Part shown: one piece after another, positions 55,690 to 64,000 of the stretch | Layout: every line of letters begins with the position of its first letter | Position numbering within the stretch: the stretch's first letter is position 1 | Notes under the pieces: generated by a model | The model's database searches: none | Told to the model about the DNA's origin: nothing | The model's input: only the letters and a program-made list of their open reading frames with translations | Assembly (NCBI GenBank): GCA_033239525.1 | Contig: BSYO01000010.1 | Coordinates: 11,497,379 to 11,561,378 of the forward strand | DNA: 64,000 nucleotides | Direction of reading: 5' to 3' | Source: Nepenthes gracilis | Taxonomy: Eukaryota > Streptophyta > Magnoliopsida > Caryophyllales > Nepenthaceae | Translations under genes and position numbers: made by a program

Positions 55690-56097
55690 CATATAACTTC
55701 CCCACACGCTGATCCCCTTATTGTATCTACTCTTATTTCAAATGGTACCGTAGGTTACCAACTGAAATGAGTTTTCATTGATAATGGAAGCTCCAAGGAT
55801 TTACTCTATCTCAATACTTTCTTTAAACTTGGATTAAAAATGAACCAGCTAAAACCTGCCGAATGGCTATTGTACGGCATTGATAATGAGCCTGTGACCA
55901 TCCAAGGAATGATACAGTTGAAAGTCTCCCTGGGCATGTACCCTAGAACAGTGAGTTATACACTCACATTCTTGGTTGTCGACCTGCCCTCCGTATACCA
56001 TGCTATCCTTGGCAAGCCATGCCTAACATTGTTCGAGGCCATCATTTCGATACCATATTTAAAAATAAAGTTTCCAACAGCATGCGGTATCGATTAA
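55690..56097 (+). pseudogene. E4 aspartic protease
   Basis: VFIDNGSSKDLLYLNTFFKL then LLYGIDNEPVTIQGMIQLKV, SYTLTFLVVDLPSVYHAILG, KPCLTLFEAIISIPYLKIKF. The open frame from 55840 runs to 56097. The active-site triad reads D-N-G. This is the best-preserved protease of the three Tat elements. Confidence 0.82.
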
Positions 56098-56159
56098 GTA
56101 TTAGGTAACCAAATGACTGGGTGGACATGTTACATGTCCTAAATTGTACCAAGTAGCAA

Positions 56160-57050
56160 CGGACGACATACAGGAGAACTGGACCATTGAGACGAGACAA
56201 CCTTGCAACAAGTGCAACCCAGCGAGGCAACTGACCTAGTACCACTAAATTTAGAGGATCTAGAGAGGTGTGTGTAGATCGGGGCTCACTCATTGGACCA
56301 CTACGTGACGAGCTGATAACGTTCATGAGACAGAACGCTAATGTCTTCACATGGACACCAGTTGACATGCCTAGGATTCCAGTTGAGTAATGGTCCACAT
56401 ATTGGGCCTCGATCCCAATCGTAAACCCATCAGGAAAAAGCGAAGAAATCATTCCGTGGAGAAGCTTGTCGCCATTTGCGAAGAAGTGAAGAAGTTTCTG
56501 GACGTCGGCTTAATCAGAGAAGTCCATTACCTGGATTGACTCTCTAACGTCATCCTAGTAAAAAAGAATAACAAAAAATGGTAGATGTGCTTCGACTTCA
56601 CCAACGTCAACAAAGCCTACCCAAAAGATAGTTTCTCTTTACCTAGGATCGACTTATGGGTGGACTCGACTTCTGAACACGAGCGACTAAGCTTTATAGA
56701 CATATACTCGAGCTACAATCAGATTCGGATGAGCCCCAAGGATGAGAAGCACACCTTGTTCATGATCAATCAAGGCATATATTGCTATAAGGTCTTGCCT
56801 TTCGGTCTAAAGAATGCAGGTGTCACCTATTAAAGGCTCGTGAACAAGATATTTGAAAAGCATATTGACTGCAATATGGAGGTGTACATCGACGCCATAC
56901 TCATCAAGAGCAAGATCACCAACGACCATATTCGTGACCTGGCTATCCTTTGAGGTGCTCCGTGCACACCAAATGAAGTTAAATCCTTCAAAGTGCATCT
57001 TTCAAGTATCCTTAGGAAAGTTCTTTGGTTTTATTATTTATCAATGAGGG
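56160..57050 (+). pseudogene. E4 reverse transcriptase
   Basis: EKLVAICEEVKKFLDVGLIR, LSNVILVKKNNKKW, CFDFTNVNKAYPKDSFSLPR, LSFIDIYSSYNQIRMSPKDE, YCYKVLPFGLKNAGVTY, and the catalytic box VYIDAILIKS at about 56883-56912, where the second aspartate has become alanine. Tryptophan codons are turned to stops in several places. Confidence 0.88.
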
Positions 57051-57700
57051 ATCGAAGCAAACCCAGAGAAGATCAAAACCCTCACAAACATGTCTCTACC
57101 GCGGAGTGTCAAGGAAGTCCAGAGGCTAACCTGATGATCGGCAGCCTTGTCCCGCTTCTTTGAAAAATTGGATGACAAGTATCAACCTTTCTTTAAGACT
57201 CTGAGGGGGACAAAAGCAAATGGATTCCAATAAATTGCAGAGTGCCAGGCAGCTTTCGATGAATTAAAACAGTACTTGGCCACTCTACCGTTACTAATGT
57301 CACCTAGGGACGAGAAGAGTTATACCTCTACTCGGCGGTATCAGAGGTGGCACTCAACTTTGTTATCATTCCCCAAAACTCTAGCTTTCATCAATTGGTC
57401 TACTATGTGAGCAAAATGTTGACCGGCGTAGGGATATGCTACCGCGTTGCTGAGAAGTTAGCTTTGGCACTTGTCTTCTCAGCCCGCGAGCTAAGATCGT
57501 ATTTCTAGGCTCATTGCGTGGTTGTCATGACAGACTAGCCACTGAAGGGAATCCTCCAGAAACATGACATTTCTAGATGGCTTGTTAAGTGGACCATCGA
57601 GTTGGGAGAGTTTGATATCGAATTTTAGCCCAGGCTAGCCATCAAGGGGTAGGCCTTGGTGGACTTCATCATCGAGACCACGACCCTAATTGTTGATAAG
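57051..57700 (+). pseudogene. E4 RNase H (first)
   Basis: IEANPEKIKTLTNMSLPRSV and KEVQRLT mark the end of RT; then ECQAAFDELKQYLATLPLLM, VALNFVIIPQNSSFHQLVYY, VSKMLTGVGICYRVAEKLAL and ALVFSARELRSYF. The segment VVVMTDxPLKGILQKHD (57520-57565) and ELGEFDIEF close it. The region of the first catalytic aspartate reads YSAVSEVAL, out of frame with its flanks. Confidence 0.8.
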
Positions 57701-57739
57701 CACCCCACAGAGGACACAAGTCACCACCCAGAAGAGACA

Positions 57740-58060
57740 GAATGGGTTCTCAACATGAACGGTTCGTCTACGAGTTCATGCAACGGTGCTGAAATGGTCC
57801 TAAGGACCTCGATAGGTTTGAGATGAAGTACTCCATTAAACTCAACTTTTCGGCCACAAACAACGTCATTGAGTACAAAGCTATGTTGGCCGAATTATGA
57901 CTACCTAAAGAGTTCTCAACTAGGCGGATAACCATCTATAGTGACTTAGAGTTAGTTATTAATCAAGTCAACGGACCTTGAGCCGTGCAACCTTCTCTTG
58001 GCCAAAAACCTAGCTAAGGCGAAGGATGCTATACAAAGATTAGACAAGTTGAACCTAGTC
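57740..58060 (+). pseudogene. E4 second RNase H (aRNase H) domain
   Basis: EWVLNMNGSSTSSCNGAEMV, NNVIEYKAMLAEL, ITIYSDLELVINQVNG. The first catalytic D is N (NMNG); E (VIEY) and D (YSDL) are kept. Confidence 0.82.
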
Positions 58061-58186
58061 CACGTCCCCAGAACTGAGAATTGGAAGGCTAACCGATTTG
58101 CCAGAGCAGCAGTGACCAATGATCCAAAGTAGCACTTGAGGGACATGAGGGAGATTTTGAGTACTCACAGTATAGAGGAATAGGAA

Positions 58187-58863
58187 GTGATGCAAGTTTT
58201 CGACGTTGAAAACTGGATGACACCTTACTGGAAATATTTGGCGGAAAGAATATTGCCAGAGAACACGGACAAAGCCAAGCGGTTCAGAAAGATGGCCAGT
58301 TGGTACACTATAGTTAATGGACGGCTCTATCGTCGTGGCTACTCAACTCTGTACCTATGGAGTCTTACTCCCAAGGAGGCCGACTATGCTTTGAGTGAAG
58401 TCTACCTTGGGATATGTGAATCACAGATTGGTGGCAAAAACCTAGCATACAAGGTCATGCGTTAGGGATATTACTGGCCAACGATAAAGAAGGACACATT
58501 GGAGTTCACGAAGAAGTGTGAGAATTTCATGGCAATATTCACCACCAGTCACATGCAGAGTTGAGATCCCTCTAAGCTTCTTGGCCTTTTGCACAATGGG
58601 GGCTCGATATTCTCAACCCATTTTTCATCGTGATTGGGCAAAGGAAGTTTATCATCACAGACATTGACTACTTCACCAAATGAGTTGAGACCACCCCACT
58701 AGCCAAGATCACTGAACACAATACCTTAGAATTTGTCCGTTAGAGCATAGTGTGCAGATTTGGCATTCCTGAGGTCATCATGACTAACAATGGAACCTAA
58801 TTTTAGGGAAAATATTTCACCAAGTATTACACCAATCTCAGCATTAAATTGGTCTATACTTTG
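58187..58863 (+). pseudogene. E4 integrase, first part
   Basis: WMTPYWKYLAERILPENTDK, MASWYTIVNGRLYRRGYSTL, LTPKEADYALSEVYLGI, KKDTLEFTKKCENFM; core QWGLDILNPFFIVIG, FIITDIDYFTK, IVCRFGIPEVIMTNNGT (the second catalytic D reads N). The reading is cut after SIKLVYT by E5 and resumes at 63435. Confidence 0.87.
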
Positions 58864-59926
58864 TGAAAAGAACGTTTTTGTTCTTTAATAGCACAATAAA
58901 TGTTTCGACCCTCACAATAAATTAATGGAAGCATTACAAAATCAAATATTCAATACACGTAAAAAATATTTGTGTGTAGATAATATGAGCGATACAAGCA
59001 TAAAAATAAAGCAACAACAATACTAAAAAGACAAGCTTTTTGGTGATAAAAAAAAACTCGATATCCACAGTAATCGAGAAAAACCCTCATAGCTTCAACA
59101 GTCAGGGAAGAAATACACTATGTAAATCAACTTACAGATCTGGTGGTAACAACTTGCTAATCTAGTCGACTTACTCCCGTCTTGTGATCCCTACCAATGA
59201 ACTCCTTGGATTTGCCTACGGCAACAAAACCGAACACCTTCTGGCCTTCACGTCAATCTCCCCTCTCACGAACTGCTTGAAGAACCACATGCCATTGGAA
59301 CCCCGTGTTCACGCCACCGACGTAGTCACGAAGGTTACACAACAAAAAGAGATGTAAATAGGAGACCACGATGAGAAGAGAAAATTTTGTCAACGGAGCA
59401 TAAGAAAGATGGCTTTGCAAGAGAGAAAAGCTCTTCAAAATTTTATTGGAAGAGTTAGGGTTTAAAGAAACATAAGACATATATATATATATGGAGCCAA
59501 AAATCATTTAAAAAATAAGGAGCCATTGGACATATAAAGGGTCGCGCTGCTCGAGCACTCAACGGGCACTAGCTAGGGTTCGGGGTAAATGGTCTGCAAC
59601 CACTCAGCGCCCATCTAGCGCTCGGTGAGTGCTGCGTAGGGTTTGGTAAAGATGTGCCCGGGCGCTCGTGCATTCATCGGGTGCTCATTGAGTGCCTCGT
59701 GCGTGGGGCGCACCAAGATGGCGCCGTGGGGCGCCCTCTCTGGGGCCCGGTGAAACAAAACGACAGGAAGGTGTGTACACTGAGATTTGATGATGACAAC
59801 CTTCAAGCATGAAACTAATGAAATCTTCCAGGTCGATATATGTCACAGATACCGAACGAGCTGACAAGAGACCAAAACCAATCCCGACATGGTCACGAAA
59901 TATGCCAATTAAAAATATACCTAACA
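58864..59926 (-). repeat. 3' LTR of E5
   Basis: 1063 bp; plus-strand start TGAAAAGAACG, end ATACCTAACA. It matches 62318-63434 along its length, with a deletion of several tens of bases around 59680-59690 relative to the other. Confidence 0.92.
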
Positions 59927-59942
59927 ATCTCCCCCTTTGGCA
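59927..59942 (-). other. Polypurine tract of E5
   Basis: Minus strand TGCCAAAGGGGGAGAT just before the 3' LTR start TGTTAG, the form typical of SIRE/Maximus-type copia elements. Confidence 0.9.
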
Positions 59943-60439
59943 ATTCCGTGACAAAATCCATACAAAAAAATATAAAGAAAATACAGGAGAATAATGGGAT
60001 CAGACACTATCGAGATAGAACCCGTGCACATGAAAATCTACTCCTAGTAAAAGAAACACATAAATATAATAAAATACAAGACGCCTTGAGACAATTAACA
60101 CGGTACAATGAATTACAAAAGTCCAAACTTCGAAAGCGGCTACCTGCTGTGCACTAGGGAAGAACAGTTATTCCTGGACAGACACAGTTAGTGCAGAAAT
60201 ATAATAGTAGGAGGTAAATACCCATAAAATGAAACAATATACCATAAATGCGAAAACTCTCCCTTGCAAAAATTGTGCTATCTCCCCCTATCAAGAATAA
60301 TCTCACGTGAAAGCTCCCCATAGTAGAAATAGTACCATCTCCCACTATCAAGAATAATCTCCCCCTCACACCACATAGTGCGACACGTCTCTGTGGTATA
60401 GTCTACTCCCCCTTTTTGTCACGAATAACAAAAGGGTAA
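59943..60439. other. E5 region between gag and 3' LTR
   Basis: No coding recognised; the pol gene expected here is missing. It contains three copies of a CTCCCCCTATCAAGAATAAT-like word (60290-60365), a small local repeat of about 67 bases. Confidence 0.5.
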
Positions 60440-62274
60440 TAGAGCTCACTCTTCTTGATTCACAATTTCTTGCCACATTTTATGGCGTCGCTTAAATTTA
60501 TCACTTGATTATTTAGATGTTGGATGTGGTGAATGAGATGCTTTATCTTAGAGTTTTGCTGAGACTTATTTTAACGTAAGGAGATGAGGCAGTGGAGAAG
60601 AATATGGCCAATAATTCCACATCCATGGCATGTTGGAACAAATTTGGCATAGCCATCAGAAGAGTATGTTTGCTACCTGGTGAAATTAAGACAGAACTTT
60701 TTCATAGTCGTTAAGTTTTGATGGTTTTGTGTATTAGCACTCTTCTTTGGAGAACCATTAGACAATTGGTCACGTCGGACAGACGATGGACTGTTTTGTC
60801 TAGGGAGGGATGTGGGTTGGACAAATATAGTTTTAGAAGTACAAGTAGATTTTAAATTATTTTCAGAATAACTCAACCCGATTTTATTTTCTCTTATTTT
60901 TCCCAAACTAAGCATATGGTCCAATTTTTTAGACTCAGTTGAAAATTATTTTAAATCATTTCGAGCTGCCTCTAGATCAGACTCAAGAGTTGTGATTTTT
61001 TCAGTAAATAAACTTTTTAATTTCTCAACTTCTTGAACTTTCGTGTCTAACTGGGATTTTAAAGCTAATTTTTTTCCATTTTAGTCAGTTTGTACTTGAG
61101 TGGCACATTTGTTTTCTTAACTTGAAGGCATTCTTTAAATAATTTGTCATAAGCATCCTGAAGGTCGTACAGATTAGATTCTGACTCGTTCTTAGAGTCA
61201 TCAGATAGCTTAAGACTTGCCTCTAAATGATCATCATTTTCACACATTGAGGTCATAAAGGCTATATACTTGACAGGGCCATCTTTAGAGCATTTTTTAG
61301 TTTCTTCGTCTTCGTCATCACTCAAGATCACATTAACTTTATAAGCTTAACCTTGTTGGTGTTTAAGGTTTGGGCATTCGGCACAATAATGACTAAAACC
61401 TTTACACTCGTGGCATTGAACACTTTGGATACTTTTGGATTTAGATTCTTTAAATTCACGTCGGCCTTTTGTATTAAATTTTAGAGTTTGTTTTAAATCC
61501 ACATTTGGTAAGTCAGATGAAGATTTGCTTTTCTTCAAAAAATTTTTAAAATTTTTAACAAATGTGGTAAAATCATCATCGCTATTCGACTCCTCATCGG
61601 AGTCACGATCTCTCTCTTCTCTAACGGATTTTAGGGCAATTGATTTTTGCTTCCTTAACTGTGAAAGTACTCATGAGTTTGGAGGGATCCTACAAGTTCT
61701 TTGATCTTCATTTTATCAAGGTCTTTGCTTTCTTCGATAGCGGTGACCTTAGGTTTAAACCGTTCATGGAGTGATATTAGAACTTTTCTAATAATTCTAT
61801 TTTCAGGGATTCATTCTCCTAAATTAAATATAGAATTCACAATATCGTTCAACTAAGCATAGAATTTATCGAAAGTTTCCTCATCTTTCATGCGGATTTC
61901 TTCAAATCTAGTGGTTAGTATTTACAATTTTGAATTTTTGACAAGTTTGGTTCATTCATGAGTTATTTGAAATATTTTCCGTGTGTCTTTTGCAACCTCA
62001 CATATAGATATGTGTTTAAACTCTTTGGGAGATACGGCTATAAAAATAGCATGTAATTCCTTCTATTCCTATTACACGCATCAAGTTCGTCTTTTGACCA
62101 TGAAGACAGAACTTTTGGTTCATTAATACTTTTGGGTGGAGTCCACCCAGTTTTGGTGCTAATCCACACGCACTTGTTCATAGATTTAAGGAAGGCTCTC
62201 ATCTGAACTTTCCAATTGGCATAGTTGCTCCCATCAAAGAATGGAGGTACGGAGAGAGATCCACTCATACACAT
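60440..62274 (-). pseudogene. E5 copia-type gag
   Basis: Start SGSLSVPPFFDGSNYANWKV and QMRAFLKSMNK (62274-62150), the DUF4219-like beginning of plant copia gag. Next the UBN2-type domain: FEEIRMKDEETFDKFYA, LNDIVNSIFNLGE, VTAIEESKDLDKMKIKELVG, SLQTHE (about 61900-61660). A zinc knuckle CHECKGFSHYCAEC (CX2CX4HX4C) lies at about 61421-61380. A long acidic and coiled-coil tail follows (SDDEDEETKKCSKDGPVKYI; DLQDAYDKLFKECLQVKK), ending with LDHMLSLGKIRENKIGL-like sequence near 60910. Several stops and frameshifts. Confidence 0.87.
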
Positions 62275-62302
62275 CTAGATCGGGGGTCGTGGATCGGGGT
62301 AA

Positions 62303-62317
62303 GTCTCTGATACCAAT
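62303..62317 (-). other. Primer-binding site of E5
   Basis: Minus strand ATTGGTATCAGAGAC directly after the LTR end. TGGTATCAGAG is complementary to the 3' end of initiator tRNA-Met, the usual primer of plant copia elements. Confidence 0.92.
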
Positions 62318-63434
62318 TGAAAAGAACGTTTTCGTTCTTTAATCGCACAATAAATGTTTTGACCCCCACAATGAATTAATGGAAGCAGTACAAAATCAAA
62401 TATTCAATACACATAAAGAATATTTATGTCTAGATAATGCAAGTAATACGAGTATAAAAATAAAGTAATAACAATACTAAAAAGATAAGCTTTTTGGTAA
62501 TGAAGGAAAAACTCGATACCCACGGTAATCGAGAAAAATCCCCCGGGCTTCAACGGCCAGGAAAAAAATGCAATATAGAAATCAACTTACAGACCGGGTA
62601 ATAACGACGCGCTAGCCTAGTTGACTTACTCCCGTCTTATCATCCCTACCAAGGAACTCCTTGGATTTGCCCACAGCAACGGAACCGAACATCTTCTAGC
62701 CTTCACGTCAATCTCCCCTCTCACGAACTACTTGAAGAACCAAATGCCACTGGAACCTCATGTTCACGCCACCGACGTAGTCACAAAGGTTACACAACAA
62801 AAAGAGATATAAATAGGAGACCACGATGAGAAGAGAAAACTTTGTCAATAGAGCACGAGCATTTGTATCAAGTTTTCTCAATAATAGAGTATAAGAAAGA
62901 TGGTTTTGTAAGAGAGAAAAGCTCCTCAAAATTCTTCCGAAAGAGTTTGGGGTAAAAATCATTTTAAAAATAAAGAGCCATTAGGCACATAAAGGGCCGC
63001 GCCGCTCGAGCACTACTAGAGAGCTTGGCGGGCACTGGCTAGGGTTTGGGGTAAATGGTTTGCGCCGCTCAAGCGCCCATCCAGCACTCAGTGAGCACTA
63101 CATAGGGTTTGGTGAAGATGTGCCTGGGTGCTTGAGCATTCATCGGGCACTCATTGAGCACCCAGTTCACAAAATTGCGCCCTGCGGGCAGTTATCAAGC
63201 GCTCAGTGCGTGGGGCGCACCTAGATGGTGCCCCGGGCTTCCTCCCGAGGATGCGGTGAAACAAAATAATAGGAAGGCTTGAACACTAAGATTTGATGAT
63301 GACGACCTTCAAACATGAAACTGAAGAAAATCTTCCAGACCGATATATGTCATAGATACCAAACGAGCTGATAAGAGACCAAGAACCAATCCCCACACAG
63401 TCACGAAATATGCCAGCTAAAAATATGCCTAACA
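62318..63434 (-). repeat. 5' LTR of E5
   Basis: 1117 bp; plus-strand start TGAAAAGAACG, end ATGCCTAACA, so in transcription direction TGTTAG...TTCA. Open stretches inside both LTRs (59507-59253 and 62962-62708) are the same LTR sequence twice, not genes. Confidence 0.92.
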
Positions 63435-64000
63435 CTTCGGTAGCATACTCCGAGGAAAACGAATAGGTGGAGGTCACCAACTATACACTACTCCACGGTC
63501 TGAAGACCAAGTTGGAGGACGCAGTGGCTCTTAGGTCGATGAGTTGCCATTCGTCCTATGCTCATACCGGACGACTCTAAAGGAACCAATCCATAAGACA
63601 CCCTTCAGTCTCTATTACGGGAATGAAGAGGTAGTTCTGGTTGAGATCGGGCACCCAAGTCTTAGGATCGAAGCCTTCGACCCATATGGTAACTCCCAGA
63701 TGCTCAAGGAATACCTAGATTACTGAAGGAAGCTTGTGATGCTGCTAGGATGCGGACTGCAGCCTACCAGCAATGAGTCATTGGCTATTAATAACAAGAA
63801 AGTTAAAGCGCAAAAATCAAAATTCGAGACTTGGTCTTGCGAAGCATAGAGGTTACGGGCAAGACCATCAACCGAAACAAACTTTCTCCTAATTGGGAAG
63901 GCCCCTTTCTAGTATCAGCTATCCTGTAGAATGGAGCATTCAAACTCCAAACTCAGAATGGCAAGTTGGTCATATGGACATGAAACGTGATCCACCTAAA
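63435..64000 (+). pseudogene. E4 integrase, second part (continues off window)
   Basis: Continues the frame after SIKLVYT: SVAYSEENE, then VEVTNYTLLHGLKTKLEDAV, TPFSLYYGNEEVVLVEIGHP (open frame 63544-63726), and the C-terminal domain near 63840-63980 (GKTINRNKLSPNWEGPFLV, NGAFKLQTQNGKLV). The third catalytic residue (E) falls at EENE/VEVT. This shows that the pieces were one gene before E5 inserted. Confidence 0.87.

Larger units (their letters stand above)
58864..63434 (-). mobile_element. E5: gag-only Ty1/copia element (SIRE-like) inside E4 integrase
   Basis: 4571 bp with LTRs 58864-59926 and 62318-63434. Minus orientation: the primer site is next to the right LTR and the polypurine tract next to the left. 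The interior is only 2.4 kb and holds a copia-type gag; protease, integrase, RT and RNase H are absent, so it depends on a relative for mobility or is a deletion derivative. Flanks CTTTG (58859-58863) and CTTCG (63435-63439) are a 5-bp duplication with one change. Confidence 0.9.
52952..64000 (+). mobile_element. E4: Ty3/gypsy retrotransposon, Tat-type (right end off window), carrying nested E5
   Basis: 5' LTR 52952-53940, then primer-binding site, gag, protease, RT, RNase H, aRNase H and integrase on the plus strand. The integrase is interrupted at 58863 by E5 and resumes at 63435. The 3' LTR and any antisense gene lie beyond 64000. The same domain order and motifs as E2 and E3 place it in Tat, but its LTR sequence is different. 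Stops and frameshifts throughout. Confidence 0.88.

Noticed and set aside
59253..59507. Open frame similar to one at 62708-62962
   Set aside because: Both are inside the two E5 LTRs; the similarity is LTR duplication.
62303..62317. Possible tRNA gene near the TGGTATCAGAG word
   Set aside because: It is a primer-binding site complementary to a tRNA end; no cloverleaf is present around it.

Overview
This window looks like nuclear DNA from a flowering plant. I see no intact host gene. Nearly all of it is LTR retrotransposons, several nested inside one another, separated by short AT-rich spacers. The plant assignment rests on three things: Ty3/gypsy elements of the Tat type (a second RNase H after the first, plus an antisense gene), a Tekay-like chromovirus and a SIRE-like Ty1/copia element; captured pieces of plant gene families (clade-E PP2C, multi-domain FKBP, CNGC channel, ANTR/PHT4 anion transporter); and GT-AG introns with plant-like branch points. 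I cannot narrow the species further.

Layout. 1-3358: part of a non-autonomous LTR element (here 'A'), minus strand, carrying a fused FKBP and PP2C fragment. 3385-3466: end of a Tat-type LTR. 4468 to about 17695: a decayed Tekay-like Ty3/gypsy element (E1), plus strand, with LTRs of about 2.5 kb. 13191-17680: element 'B', minus strand, inserted near the end of E1's 3' LTR with CTTAG target-site duplications; it belongs to the same family as A and carries Agenet-like, CNGC and anion-transporter fragments. 19422-32307: a Tat-type Ty3/gypsy element (E2), minus strand. 33539-50818: a second Tat element (E3), plus strand, with perfect ACTTG duplications and two solo-LTR-like insertions (44073-46285 and about 46675-48586) in and next to its antisense gene. 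52952 to beyond 64000: a third Tat element (E4), plus strand, whose integrase is split by a gag-only copia element (E5, 58864-63434, minus strand). The spacers at 3467-4467, 17696-19421, 32313-33533 and 50824-52946 hold nothing I can call.

The most interesting content is the A/B family: small LTR elements that carry joined pieces of unrelated host genes, in sense orientation and largely in one reading frame with the element's own gag-like sequence. A and B share LTR ends and a leader but carry different cargo, so capture appears to have happened more than once in one lineage. Second is the antisense gene of the Tat elements: it is found in both E2 and E3, carries a domain resembling the Pfam family 'putative gypsy type transposon' (PF04195), and keeps an intron at the same place.

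Every coding region carries stop codons, frameshifts or lost catalytic residues, so none is likely to be active as it stands. Boundaries given with matching LTRs and target duplications are firm. Domain boundaries inside decayed pol genes were read by eye and are approximate.
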